Shown here piece after piece: positions 24,708 to 33,599 of a DNA stretch of 64,000 nucleotides. The stretch's first letter is position 1. Each line of letters opens with the position of its first letter. This DNA comes from Solirubrobacteraceae bacterium (GTDB lineage Bacteria > Actinomycetota > Thermoleophilia > Solirubrobacterales > Solirubrobacteraceae): assembly GCA_030690545.1 (NCBI GenBank), contig JAUYGN010000124.1, positions 1-64,000 on the forward strand, given 5' to 3'. The position numbers and the translations under genes were made by a program. Below the pieces are notes generated by a model. It saw only the letters and a list, made by a program, of their open reading frames with translations, ran no database searches and was not told the DNA's origin.

Positions 24708-27208
24708 TGCGGTGACACCTCCACGAGGCCGCCGCCGTCAAGCTCGGAGGCGGACTCCTCGGCGATGCCGGCCTCGAGGAAGACCGAGCCCTCGGGCACG
24801 CCCGAGCGCAGCACGACGGTCGCCTGCACGCGGCTGCCGTTGGAGCCGACCGTCACGCGGTCGCCGTGCGCGAGCCCCATCCGCTCGGCGTCGACGGGGT
24901 GCAGCTCCGCGCGCTGGCGCTGGCGCAGGAACTTCAGCGCGGGCGCGACCTCGACCTCTTGCGCGGCCCAGATCGAGCGGAACGTGCCCAGTCGCAGGGC
25001 GCCGTTCGGCGTCGGCGCGTGCGGCGGCGTCTCGAGGCCGAACGGTCCGGTGTCGGCCGCCGGCCAGCCGGCCGCCGCCGGTCGCGCGGGCCAGCGCAGG
25101 CCGCGGCCGCCGAGCTCGTCGAGCGTCAGGCCGGCGTAGAAGGGGATCGCCTCGAACACCCGGGCCGACGCCATCGCGCCGCTCAGCACCGAAACATCGT
25201 GGCCCAGGCGCTTGGACAGGTCGGCGATCACGTTCCACTCCGCGCGCACCGCATCGGGTCGCGCGATCGCCGGGCGCAGCCGCTGCACGCGCCCGTCGGG
25301 ATGCGTGATCGTGCCCTCCTTCTCGGCGTAGGACTCGGCGGGGAAGACGATCGTCGCGTACTCCCACAGCCCCTCGCTGAGGAAGTCGGCGTGCGCGATG
25401 ACGTGATCGGCGCGCTGCAGCGCGGCGCGCCACGTCGCGCGGCCGGGCAGGTCGCGCAGCGGATCGACGTGCAGCAGGTAGAGCGCCGAGATCGCGCCCG
25501 CGGCGGCGCTCGCGCCGAGCTCTGCGCTCGCCAGGCCGACCGGGCTGACCGGCGCCAGGCCGGGCGCGGCGTTGGGCAGCACGCCGACCTCGCGCAGGCC
25601 GCGGCCGTTCGTGCCGGCGGGAACCTCGAGCAGGCCGGCGCCGTCGTGGCCGGCCTCGGCGACGCGCCCGCACACGTTGAGCAGCGCGCGCGCTGCGTCC
25701 TCGCCGCGCGCGCCGTGCGTCAGCCGCTCGCCGTAGACGATCACGACGTCCTCGCCGGCGTCGGCGAGCACGGCGGCCAGCGCGCGGACCGCGTCGGCGT
25801 CCGCGCCGGCCGCCTCGGCGAGCTCCTCGACGACGCCCTTGCGGGTGGCGGAGCCGGGGCCCGCATCCGATTCGCCCAGCGCGCCGTTCAGCGCGGCGCA
25901 GAACGCCTCGCCGGCGCCGGGCGCGTAGCGCACGACGGCCGCGGCGTTGGCGTCCAGCGACGAGGGGCGCGAGCTGGCGACGGCGAGCTTGACGCCGTTG
26001 CGCCGCACGCCCTTGCGGATCCGCAGGTCCAGCGAGGGCTGGTCGTCGACCGGCTCGCAGTCGAGCACGAGCACGGCATGGGCGAACTCGAGGTCGGGGA
26101 CCGTCGCCTGCAGCGCCGGCGCGTGCAGCGCGGCGTGCAGCTCGCGCGGCAGCATCCCGTCCGCGCGCGAGTCGACGTTGGGCGAGCCGAGCGCGCCGCG
26201 GAACAGCTCCTGCAGCAGCCAGCCCTCCTCGTTGGTCGTCTTGCCGCCGGCGAGCGCGCCGCTGTCGGAGCCCGCGCCGCCGAGCGCCGCGGCGGCCTCG
26301 TCGAGCGCGCGGTCCCAGGCGACCGGGATCAGCTCGCCGTCGACGCGCACGAGCGGGTGCGTGACCCGCTCGTCGACGTGGAAGGACTGGTAGCCGAAGC
26401 GGCCGCGGTCGCAGAGCCAGCCGTCGTCGACCCCGTCGTGCTGGCGCGACAGCACGCGCAGGACGCGCTCGTCGCGGACGGTGTACTCGACGTTGCACTG
26501 GCCCGGGCAGCCGAGGCAGACCGAGCCCGACCCCTCGATGTCCCACGGCCGGGCGCGGAAGCGGTAGGGCTGGCTCGTCAGCGCGCCGACCGGGCACAGC
26601 TCGATGATGTTGCCGCTGAACGGCGCCACGTAGGGATGGCCGTCGAACGTCGACACGTAGGAGTCGGCGCCGCGCTCCTGCAGGACGAGCTGGTAGTCCT
26701 CGGAGATCTCCTGGCTGAAGCGCACGCAGCGGTAGCAGAGGATGCAGCGCTCGCGGTCGATCGCGATCAGCGGCGACAGCGCGAGCGGCTTGACGAAGTG
26801 GCGCTTGGGCTCGATGAAGCGCGAGCGGCCCGGGCCCCAGCCGTAGGTGATGTCCTGCAGCGGGCACTCGCCGCCCTTGTCGCAGACGGGGCAGTCGAGC
26901 GGATGGTTGATCAGCAGGAACTCGAGGACCGCCTCCTGCGCCTCCTTGACGCGCGCCGTCTGCGTGTTGACGGCCATCCCGTCGCGGACCGGCGTCGAGC
27001 AGGCCGTCTGCAGCTTCGGGATGCCCTCGATCTCGACGAGGCACATGCGACAGGCGCCGACCGGCTCGCCGAGCTTTGGCTCGTAGCAGAAGACCGGGAT
27101 CTCGACGTCGCCGAGCTTCGCCGCGTCGGCGAGCATCATGCCGGCCGGCGCGTTGACCTCGAGACCGTCGACCGTGAAGGCGATCGTGTCCGGTGCCGGC
27201 CTAGGCAC
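24704..27208 (-). CDS. nuoG: NADH-quinone oxidoreductase subunit G
   Basis: An 834-residue iron-sulfur subunit. In order: a [2Fe-2S] ferredoxin domain with CYEPKLGEPVGACRMC and a later Cys; the His/Cys-ligated N5 motif HPLDCPVCDKGGECPLQD; the N4 motif CILCYRCVRF; then a molybdopterin-oxidoreductase-like domain. That domain begins CLGCPGQC and has a further Cys exactly 27 residues later (WLCDRG), the C-x2-C-x3-C-x27-C pattern of the extra N7 cluster. N7 is present in E. coli and Thermus but absent from mitochondria. Start GTG 27208 overlaps nuoF by eight bases. The C-terminal part is long but without a visible active molybdenum site. Confidence 0.96.
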   Translation of the reverse strand: MPRPAPDTIAFTVDGLEVNAPAGMMLADAAKLGDVEIPVFCYEPKLGEPVGACRMCLVEIEGIPKLQTACSTPVRDGMAVNTQTARVKEAQEAVLEFLLINHPLDCPVCDKGGECPLQDITYGWGPGRSRFIEPKRHFVKPLALSPLIAIDRERCILCYRCVRFSQEISEDYQLVLQERGADSYVSTFDGHPYVAPFSGNIIELCPVGALTSQPYRFRARPWDIEGSGSVCLGCPGQCNVEYTVRDERVLRVLSRQHDGVDDGWLCDRGRFGYQSFHVDERVTHPLVRVDGELIPVAWDRALDEAAAALGGAGSDSGALAGGKTTNEEGWLLQELFRGALGSPNVDSRADGMLPRELHAALHAPALQATVPDLEFAHAVLVLDCEPVDDQPSLDLRIRKGVRRNGVKLAVASSRPSSLDANAAAVVRYAPGAGEAFCAALNGALGESDAGPGSATRKGVVEELAEAAGADADAVRALAAVLADAGEDVVIVYGERLTHGARGEDAARALLNVCGRVAEAGHDGAGLLEVPAGTNGRGLREVGVLPNAAPGLAPVSPVGLASAELGASAAAGAISALYLLHVDPLRDLPGRATWRAALQRADHVIAHADFLSEGLWEYATIVFPAESYAEKEGTITHPDGRVQRLRPAIARPDAVRAEWNVIADLSKRLGHDVSVLSGAMASARVFEAIPFYAGLTLDELGGRGLRWPARPAAAGWPAADTGPFGLETPPHAPTPNGALRLGTFRSIWAAQEVEVAPALKFLRQRQRAELHPVDAERMGLAHGDRVTVGSNGSRVQATVVLRSGVPEGSVFLEAGIAEESASELDGGGLVEVSPQ

Positions 27209-28526
27209 CCGAGGCTCCCTGCACGAGCACCGGATCCGGATCGGGAGGGCCCTCGCCGGCCCACGGGTTGCGCGCCCGCGCCGCCTCGATGTGGGCCTCG
27301 AACTCGTCGCGGAACTTCGCCACCATCGAGCCGATCGGCATCGCCATCGCGTCGCCGAGCACGCACAGGCAGTTGCCGATGATCTGCTCCTGGACGGAGG
27401 CCATGATGTCGAGGTCCATCGGCGTCGCGAGGCCCTGGTCGACGCGCTCGAGCATCGAGACCGTCCAGCGCGTGCCCTCGCGGCAGGGCGTGCACTTGCC
27501 GCACGACTCGTGCTTGTAGAACTTCGCGAGCTTCAGGGCGACGGAGACGACCGGGACGCTGTCGTCGACGACGATGATCGCGCCCGAGCCGAGCATCGAC
27601 TTCGCCTGCGCGAGCGTGTTGAAGTCATAGGCGATGTCGAGGTCGTCGCCGGTCAGCACCGGCGACGACGAGCCGCCCGGGAACCACATCTTCACCGCGC
27701 GCCCCTCCGGCGGGCCGCCGGCGAGGCCGTAGATGATCTCGCGCGAGGAGATGCCGAGCTCGATCTCGTAGTTGCCGGGGCGCTGGACGTTGCCCGAGAC
27801 CGAGACGAGCTTCGTCCCGGCCGACGTCTCGGTGCCGATCTTCGCGTACTCGGCGCCGCCCATCTTGATGATGTGCGGCATCGTCGCGAGCGTCTCGACG
27901 TTGTTGATCACCGTCGGGCCCTGGTAGAGGCCCTGGTTGGCGGGGAAGGGGGGCTTCAGGCGCGGGTTGCCGCGCTTGCCCTCCAAGGAGTCCAGGAGGC
28001 CCGTCTCCTCGCCGCAGATGTAGGCGCCGGCGCCGCGGTGCAGGTGCAGCGTGAGGCCGAAGCCCGAGCCGAGGATGTTCTCGCCCAGGAAGCCCGCCTC
28101 GCGCGCCTCGACGATCGCCGCGTCGATGATGTCGGCCTGCTCGACGTACTCGCCGCGGATGTAGATGAACGACTTCGTCGCGCCCGCCGCGAAGGCGCCG
28201 ATGACGATGCCCTCGATCAGCATGTGCGGGCTCTTCTGCATCAGCTCGCGGTCCTTGAACGTGCCCGGCTCGGACTCGTCGGCGTTGCAGACGAGGTACT
28301 TGTCGACGTCGACCTTCGGGATGAACGAGATCTTCCTGCCGCTCGGGAAGCCTGCGCCGCCGCGGCCGCGCAGGCCGGAGGCCATCAGCTCGTCGACGAC
28401 CTCGCTCGGCTGCATCGTCGTCAGCACCTTGCGCAGCGACTCGTAGCCGCCGCGCCGGCGGTAGACGTCGATCGTGTTCAGACCGCGCTCGTCGATGTCC
28501 TCGAACAGGATCGTGGGACCGGTCAT
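27201..28526 (-). CDS. nuoF: NADH-quinone oxidoreductase subunit F
   Basis: A 441-residue subunit that binds NADH, FMN and the N3 [4Fe-4S] cluster, the electron entry point of complex I. GLRGRGGAGFPSGRK (NADH site), NADESEPGTFKDR (FMN site) and GAGAYICGEETGLLDSLEG are all present, as is the cluster motif ESCGKCTPCREGT with a distant fourth Cys in GNCLCVLGD. ATG 28526 overlaps the nuoE stop (ATGA). The C-terminus (PDPDPVLVQGASGA) runs eight bases into nuoG. Confidence 0.97.
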   Translation of the reverse strand: MTGPTILFEDIDERGLNTIDVYRRRGGYESLRKVLTTMQPSEVVDELMASGLRGRGGAGFPSGRKISFIPKVDVDKYLVCNADESEPGTFKDRELMQKSPHMLIEGIVIGAFAAGATKSFIYIRGEYVEQADIIDAAIVEAREAGFLGENILGSGFGLTLHLHRGAGAYICGEETGLLDSLEGKRGNPRLKPPFPANQGLYQGPTVINNVETLATMPHIIKMGGAEYAKIGTETSAGTKLVSVSGNVQRPGNYEIELGISSREIIYGLAGGPPEGRAVKMWFPGGSSSPVLTGDDLDIAYDFNTLAQAKSMLGSGAIIVVDDSVPVVSVALKLAKFYKHESCGKCTPCREGTRWTVSMLERVDQGLATPMDLDIMASVQEQIIGNCLCVLGDAMAMPIGSMVAKFRDEFEAHIEAARARNPWAGEGPPDPDPVLVQGASGA

Positions 28527-29257
28527 CGCCCCTCCTCGGGGGCGCGGACCGCGCCCGGATCGGTGCTCTTTCGCAGGTGCAGCTGCTTGCCGGGCAGCGG
28601 CGGCAGGCCCTCGCGGATCTGCTCGACCAGCGCCGGCACCTCGTCGGTGCGGATCGGGCCGACGTAGATCCCGTTGACCGAGGCCATCGGCGCGATGTCG
28701 CAGGCGCCGAGGCACTCGAAGCCGCGCACGTTGAAGTCCGGGTCGTCGGCCGTCTCCCGCTTGAAGCGGTCCAGCAGCTCGTCGGCGCCGCACAGCGAGC
28801 AGGAGATGTTCGTGCAGACGTAGACCGCCTGGCGGCCGACGGGGCGCGTCTCGAGCATGTCGTAGAACGACGCCACCGAGATCAGGTAGCCGGGCGTCAG
28901 GCGCATCACGCAGGCGGCCTGCCAGATCGCCTCAGGCGAGCACCAGCCGTGGACGCGCTGGGCGGCGGCGAGCGCCGGGATCGCCGCGCTGCGGAAGTCC
29001 GGGTACTTCGCCATGTGCGCCTCGATCTCGGCGCGCAGCGCCGCCGGGACGGGCGTCGTCGCCGGATCGGGGATCGCGGCGGGGTCCTTCTCGAGGTCGA
29101 CGGCGTCATCCCAGCCCGGCACGCGCGAGCCGTGGCCGAAGCGCGCGACCTCGCGCTGTGGGACATCGTCGCGGTGCGACTCGAAGCCGGCGGGCCGGCG
29201 CTCGGCGGCCGGCGTGAGCACGGCCTCGGGGGCGCGCTTCTTGCGCCGGCCGATCAC
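28523..29257 (-). CDS. nuoE: NADH-quinone oxidoreductase subunit E
   Basis: A 244-residue thioredoxin-fold subunit carrying the N1a [2Fe-2S] cluster, ligated by Cys in CTNISC and CLGAC. At 244 residues it is longer than the typical 160-180: about 70 extra, charged residues precede the conserved start (RAEIEAHMAKYPDFRSAAIPAL), and a short tail follows. GTG 29257 overlaps the nuoD stop. The N-terminal extension has no recognisable motif. Confidence 0.95.
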   Translation of the reverse strand: MIGRRKKRAPEAVLTPAAERRPAGFESHRDDVPQREVARFGHGSRVPGWDDAVDLEKDPAAIPDPATTPVPAALRAEIEAHMAKYPDFRSAAIPALAAAQRVHGWCSPEAIWQAACVMRLTPGYLISVASFYDMLETRPVGRQAVYVCTNISCSLCGADELLDRFKRETADDPDFNVRGFECLGACDIAPMASVNGIYVGPIRTDEVPALVEQIREGLPPLPGKQLHLRKSTDPGAVRAPEEGR

Positions 29258-30519
29258 CGGTCGATCCCTCCGAGCACCGGGTCGAGCATCGCGAGCGTCG
29301 CGATCAGGTCGGCGATGTAGGAGCCCTCGGTCATCGGCGCGGTCGCCTGCAGGTTGACGAAGGAGGGGTCGCGCATGTGCACGCGCGCGGGCTTGGAGGA
29401 GCCGTCGGAGCGCACGAAGCAGGCGAGCTCGCCGCGCGGCGACTCGATCGGGAAGTAGACCTCGCCGGGCGGCACGCGGAAGCCCTCGGTGACGAGCTTG
29501 AAGTGGTGGATCAGCGCCTCCATCGAGGTCGCCAGCTCGTGGCGCGGCGGCAGCGCGACCTTGCGGTCGTCGGTCATCCAGGCGCCCTCGGGCAGGCCGT
29601 CCATCGCCTGCTCGATGATCTTCACCGACTCGTAGATCTCGGCGACGCGGACGGCGAAGCGATCCCAGTTGTCGCCCTCGGTGCCGACCGGGATCTTGAA
29701 GTCGAAGTGGTCATACGAGCAGTACGGCGTCGCCTTGCGCAGGTCCCACGGGTTGCCGGTCGCGCGCAGCAGCGGCCCGGTCACGCCGAGCTTGAGCAGC
29801 TCCTCCTCGGCGAGCGGGCAGACGCCGCGCAGGCGCTGCAGGACGATCTCGTTGTTGGCCAGCAGGTCCTTGTACTGGTCGACGCGCGAGGGCATCTGGT
29901 CGGTGAACTGCTTGAGCTTGGAGGCCCAGCCGCGCGGGATGTCCTCGGCGACGCCGCCGACCTGGATGTAGCGCGTGTGCATGCGCTGCCCGGTCGACTG
30001 CTCGAACAGGTCGAGGATCAGCTCGCGGTCGCGGAAGCAGTACCAGAACATCGACATCGCGCCGAGATCCAGCGCGCTCGTGCCGAGCCAGACGAGGTGG
30101 CTCATGATCCGGTTGAGCTCGAGGTGGATGACGCGCAGGTACTGCGCGCGCGGGGGCACCTCGACCTCCAGCAGCGTCTCGGTCGCGCCGCAGAAGGCGT
30201 ACGCGTTGAAGAAGTAGGCGAGGTAGTCCATCCGCTCGACGACCGGGATCGCCTTCCAGTAGGACTTGTCCTCGGCGGTCTTCTCGATGCCGGTGTGGAC
30301 GTAGCCGATGATCGGCTTGAGATCGCGCACGATCTCGCCCTCGAGCGTGATCAGCAGCCGCAGGACCCCGTGCGTGGCGGGATGGTGCGGGCCCATGTTG
30401 AGCGTCAGCAGCTCGTGGTTGACGTCGTCGCCGGTCTCGACGGGCTCCAGCGGCGCCATCGTGATCGACTCCTCCATGCGGCGGTACTCCGAGGCGGGGC
30501 GGGTGACGTCGGTGCTCAT
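29254..30519 (-). CDS. nuoD: NADH-quinone oxidoreductase subunit D
   Basis: A 421-residue 49-kDa-type subunit that builds the quinone-reduction site with NuoB. The quinone-binding loop NMGPHHPATHGVLRL near residue 42 and the Tyr-bearing segment KTAEDKSYWKAIP near 83 are intact. It is separate from nuoC, unlike the fused nuoCD of enterobacteria. ATG 30519 overlaps the stop of nuoC, and the C-terminus ends in DPVLGGIDR, the usual end of actinobacterial NuoD. Confidence 0.97.
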   Translation of the reverse strand: MSTDVTRPASEYRRMEESITMAPLEPVETGDDVNHELLTLNMGPHHPATHGVLRLLITLEGEIVRDLKPIIGYVHTGIEKTAEDKSYWKAIPVVERMDYLAYFFNAYAFCGATETLLEVEVPPRAQYLRVIHLELNRIMSHLVWLGTSALDLGAMSMFWYCFRDRELILDLFEQSTGQRMHTRYIQVGGVAEDIPRGWASKLKQFTDQMPSRVDQYKDLLANNEIVLQRLRGVCPLAEEELLKLGVTGPLLRATGNPWDLRKATPYCSYDHFDFKIPVGTEGDNWDRFAVRVAEIYESVKIIEQAMDGLPEGAWMTDDRKVALPPRHELATSMEALIHHFKLVTEGFRVPPGEVYFPIESPRGELACFVRSDGSSKPARVHMRDPSFVNLQATAPMTEGSYIADLIATLAMLDPVLGGIDR

Positions 30520-31025
30520 CGGGTGTACGCCGTCCCCTCGGACTCGTCGATCGTGAACAGCACCGGCTCGCCGCCGATCGGGAAGTCGCGGCGCTGCGGG
30601 TGGCCCTCGTAGTCCTCGGGCATGAGGATGCGGCGCGGGTCGGGGTGGCCCTGGAAGACGACGCCGAACATGTCGTAGACCTCGCGCTCCTGATGGTTGG
30701 CGGTCGGCCAGCTCGGCGTCACCGACGGGACGACCGGGTTGTCGAGCGGCACGCGCAGCTTGACGGTGATCCGGTCGACGGAGGTCATGTCGAGCAGCTC
30801 GTAGTGCACGCCGAGGCGCGGCTCCTCGGGGTAGTAGTCGACGCCGTGCACGGAGACGAGCATGTTGAAGCCTCGCGAGCGCAGGTGCTCGAGCGTCGCG
30901 CCGATCGTCGCCGGGTCGATCACGAGCTGGGCCTTGCCGCGAAAGAACACGGTCTCCAGCACCGCGTCGCCGTCGGCGTCGCGCAGCTCCTGGGCGAGGA
31001 GCTCCAACCCGACCGCGTCAGGCAC
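30516..31025 (-). CDS. nuoC: NADH-quinone oxidoreductase subunit C
   Basis: A 169-residue 30-kDa-type structural subunit of the hydrophilic arm. The signature ending of the domain is seen at [24 protein letters not shown] followed by [16 protein letters not shown] (quoted in two parts). Starts with GTG 31025, overlapping nuoB by eight bases; its stop overlaps nuoD. The N-terminal region before residue 20 is variable in the family. Confidence 0.95.
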   Translation of the reverse strand: MPDAVGLELLAQELRDADGDAVLETVFFRGKAQLVIDPATIGATLEHLRSRGFNMLVSVHGVDYYPEEPRLGVHYELLDMTSVDRITVKLRVPLDNPVVPSVTPSWPTANHQEREVYDMFGVVFQGHPDPRRILMPEDYEGHPQRRDFPIGGEPVLFTIDESEGTAYTR

Positions 31026-31707
31026 CGGCGGTGTTCCCCGGTCGGAAGACGTTGATCGCGGTCTCCTGCCCCTCCTCGGGGACGACCTCCTCCGTGCCGT
31101 AGGCCTCGTGCCCCGCGCGCCAGCCCATGTCGGGATCCTCCTGGATCATCTTGCGCAGCTTGAGGATGCCGTGCATCAGCGCCTCCGGTCGCGGCGGGCA
31201 GCCGGGCACGTGGACGTCGACGGGCATGAACTTGTCGGCGGGCACGATCGCGTAGTTGTTGAAGACGCCCATCGAGCTCGAGCAGGCGCCCATCGCGATC
31301 GTCCACTTCGGCTCGAGCATCTGGTCGTAGATGCGCCGCACGACCGGCGCCATCTTGATCGAGACGCGGCCCGACAGGATCAGCAGGTCGGCCTGGCGCG
31401 GCGAGGCGCGGAAGGCCTCGAAGCCGAAGCGCGCGATGTCGACGCGGGCGGCGACGATCGACATCATCTCGATCGCGCAGCAGGCGAGGCCGAACGTCGC
31501 CGGGAAGAGGGCGTTGGAGCGCGCCCACGCGACGGCCTTGTCGAGCGTCGTCGTCAGCACGCGCTCCTCGACGTACTTGTCGAGGTCCTCGTCGCCGAGG
31601 TCGCCGCGCAGCATGTCGCGCGCGCGCAGCTGGCGGATGCGGAAGTCCTCCTTGGAGAGGTCGGTCTCGGCGGCTGCGATCGCGAGCTTCTCGCGCTTCA
31701 CTTCCAT
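31018..31707 (-). CDS. nuoB: NADH-quinone oxidoreductase subunit B
   Basis: A 229-residue subunit holding the N2 [4Fe-4S] cluster that passes electrons to quinone. The adjacent cysteines ([11 protein letters not shown]), MGACSSSMG and [13 protein letters not shown] are the four ligands. It has a charged N-terminal extension of about 45 residues ([19 protein letters not shown]) and a C-terminal tail with several Glu. ATG 31707 is used, overlapping nuoA by ten bases; the open frame further upstream would cross nuoA. Confidence 0.97.
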   Translation of the reverse strand: MEVKREKLAIAAAETDLSKEDFRIRQLRARDMLRGDLGDEDLDKYVEERVLTTTLDKAVAWARSNALFPATFGLACCAIEMMSIVAARVDIARFGFEAFRASPRQADLLILSGRVSIKMAPVVRRIYDQMLEPKWTIAMGACSSSMGVFNNYAIVPADKFMPVDVHVPGCPPRPEALMHGILKLRKMIQEDPDMGWRAGHEAYGTEEVVPEEGQETAINVFRPGNTAGA

Positions 31708-32054
31708 TCCATCGCTCCTCTGCGCCACTCGTAGACGAAGGCCACGACCAGTAGCGAGATGAAGATGCTGATCGCGATCAACGCCGAGACGCCGACCGCC
31801 TTGAGCTGGATCGCGACCGGATACAGGAGGATGACCTCGATGTCGAAGATGATGAACAGCATCGCGATCAGGTAGAAGCTGATCCCGAAGCGGAACCCCT
31901 GCTGCACCTCGGAGGGCAGCCCGCACTCGTACGGATCGGTCTTGTGCGGCATCGCGCGGCGCGGCCCGAAGAGATGATTGAGCACGGCGAACGTGATGCC
32001 CACCACCGCTCCGAGGCCGACGAACACGATCGCCGGTAGATAGCCGCTCAGCAC
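31698..32054 (-). CDS. nuoA: NADH-quinone oxidoreductase subunit A
   Basis: A 118-residue, three-helix membrane subunit and the first gene of the complex I operon. Conserved loop residues appear in [20 protein letters not shown], and the second and third helices are [20 protein letters not shown] and [21 protein letters not shown]. It starts with GTG 32054. The operon promoter must lie in the 102 bases shared with the divergent gene at 32157; I see no clear consensus boxes there. Confidence 0.96.
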   Translation of the reverse strand: MLSGYLPAIVFVGLGAVVGITFAVLNHLFGPRRAMPHKTDPYECGLPSEVQQGFRFGISFYLIAMLFIIFDIEVILLYPVAIQLKAVGVSALIAISIFISLLVVAFVYEWRRGAMEWK

Positions 32055-32156
32055 GCATGTCTTTCTATCAGCTACGCCTCCCCTGGCCCGTCCCCAACCG
32101 CCCAGCCGCGGCCCGTGTCGGGCTCGACGACGACGCGGCGGGTCTCGTGATCATCC

Positions 32157-32606
32157 GTGGATGAGCGGACGATCGCCGACCTCGCCGCGTGGACCGTGCT
32201 CGTGGTCAACGCGCTGGCCGGCGTGTTCGCCGCCTGGCGCTGGTGGCAGGTGCTGCCCAGCGAGGCGATCTGGCCGCTGCTGCGCGCCGGGCAGGCCGTC
32301 GCCGTCGGACAGGCGCTCGTCGCCGGCGGGCTGTTCGCGTTCGGCTACGACCCGCCCGACGGGCTGTACTGGCTCTACGCGGTCCTGCCGGTCGCGATCG
32401 GGCTGATCGCCGAGCAGCTGCGGATCGTGGCCGCCGAGCAGGTGCTCGAGAACCGCGGGCTGCCCGACGCGGCGGCCGTCGGCGGGCTGCCCGAGGCGCA
32501 GCAGCGCTCCGTCGTGCTGGCGATCGTGCGCCGCGAGATCGGGATCATGGCGCTCGCGGCGCTCGTCGTGGCGTTCCTGGCGCTGCGCGCGGCGCTGATC
32601 ATCTAA
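32157..32606 (+). CDS. Small membrane protein, function unknown
   Basis: A 149-residue protein starting at GTG 32157 and divergent from nuoA. Four hydrophobic stretches are visible: TVLVVNALAGVFAAWRWW, AVAVGQALVAGGLFAFGY, GLYWLYAVLPVAIGLIAEQL and MALAALVVAFLALRAALII. Between the third and fourth is a charged loop that begins with QLRIVAAEQVLENRGL. Sharing a short upstream region with the complex I operon may mean shared control, but no role in respiration can be shown. The stop codon is followed directly by a copy of the short repeat at 32611. Confidence 0.7.
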   Translation: MDERTIADLAAWTVLVVNALAGVFAAWRWWQVLPSEAIWPLLRAGQAVAVGQALVAGGLFAFGYDPPDGLYWLYAVLPVAIGLIAEQLRIVAAEQVLENRGLPDAAAVGGLPEAQQRSVVLAIVRREIGIMALAALVVAFLALRAALII

Positions 32607-32610
32607 GCCC

Positions 32611-32627
32611 GAATCCACCGATCCTCG
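32611..32627 (+). repeat. Dispersed 17-bp repeat, copy 1
   Basis: GAATCCACCGATCCTCG begins four bases (GCCC) after the TAA of the membrane protein. The identical 17-mer occurs at 50174-50190, also four bases (GCCT) after a stop codon, and a related inverted copy lies at 32745-32765. Its core CGATCCTCG is palindromic (CGA/TCG). Confidence 0.75.
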
Positions 32628-32744
32628 CGGCGAGTCCCAGCCGTGGATCACGCGCCAGCGCCGATCGGCGGCTTCCAGAGGGGTCCGCCCTATGGGTGTG
32701 CCGCCGATCGACCCTGGAGCGCGCCCACGACAGGGACGCATCCA

Positions 32745-32765
32745 CGATCCTCGGTGGATTCAGGC
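32745..32765 (-). repeat. Dispersed repeat, inverted copy
   Basis: Read on the minus strand this is GCCTGAATCCACCGAGG followed by ATCG, matching the other copies except that the central palindrome is flipped. With ATCCAC at 32740-32745 and GTGGAT at 32754-32759 it can form a small hairpin. It faces copy 1 across about 120 bases. Confidence 0.65.
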
Positions 32766-32833
32766 CTAGCCCCGCGGCCCGGTCGCCGCGCTGGGCGGCG
32801 ACCGGGCGGCGACGCTCCGGAGGGAGCCGGGGC

Positions 32834-33514
32834 TCAGAAGTACCGGCGGAAGACCCGGAAGCCGTCCTTCCAGGCGGGGCGCGTGTTGACGGAGAACCGC
32901 TTGGCCTGGTTCGTGTACCTCGTCCAGTTGCCGTAGCGGGCCTTCGTCGGCAGCGCGCGCATCTTCCTCGTCGCGGTGCCGCAGGGGCCCTGGGCAATCC
33001 CGAGGGTGACCGTGCGCCGGGTGATGGCGCCGAAGCGGAAGTGGATGTAGACCGGCTTGCCGGCCTCGAAGCCGCGGGCCGTGTAGGTGATCTGCTGCGA
33101 CGGTCGCCTGGCCGCCGGCGAGCTCGACAGGCCGAAGCGCGCGACCTGGAAGGGCGTGGTCGCGACGTTCAGCGGGTTGACCGACTCCTGGGCGACGAGC
33201 GTGAAGCTCTGCAGCGTGCGGTTCGTCTGACTGAACCGCGGGGGCAGCGTCTGGTGGACGAACTGACCCGTCGGCGACACCGTCGCCGAGCTGAAGATCG
33301 ACGGTTGCGGCTGGGCCGTCGTCGCCGTTCCGAGCCGGACGGAGCTGCCCGGCGTGAAGCCCGAGCCGGCGATCGTCATCGTCGGTTGGCCGGCGACGTA
33401 GCGAACGCACGCGTCGGTTTGGACGATCGGAGCTGCGGCCGCGGAGGCGGCCGATCCGAGAAGGGTCAGACCGGCGATGGGAAGTGTCGCAAGGGCCCGT
33501 CGTACGTTGGACAT
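32834..33514 (-). CDS. Secreted protein, function unknown
   Basis: A 226-residue protein with a clear signal peptide: MSNVRRALATLPIAG, a hydrophobic core and an Ala-rich cleavage site SAASAAAA. ATG 33514 is supported by GGAGG five bases upstream. The mature part is beta-rich and resembles an immunoglobulin-like or IPT fold (TMTIAGSGFTPGSSVRL, ITYTARGFEAGKPVYIHFRF) followed by a basic C-terminal region (KMRALPTKARYGNWTRYTN). Two Cys could pair. No enzymatic motif is visible; an extracellular surface or matrix role is a guess. Confidence 0.65.
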   Translation of the reverse strand: MSNVRRALATLPIAGLTLLGSAASAAAAPIVQTDACVRYVAGQPTMTIAGSGFTPGSSVRLGTATTAQPQPSIFSSATVSPTGQFVHQTLPPRFSQTNRTLQSFTLVAQESVNPLNVATTPFQVARFGLSSSPAARRPSQQITYTARGFEAGKPVYIHFRFGAITRRTVTLGIAQGPCGTATRKMRALPTKARYGNWTRYTNQAKRFSVNTRPAWKDGFRVFRRYF

Positions 33515-33599
33515 CAAACCTCCGATAGATGATGGAAAAGCGCAAGTTCCCCGCTCGAGACGGATGCTAAGCCTCCACGCCTCCTCCGGCATGAGAGCT

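Noticed and set aside
32643-32833. Open frame in the gap after the small membrane protein
   Set aside because: It has no ribosome-binding site, contains the repeat elements and overlaps the secreted-protein gene; its composition is not protein-like.
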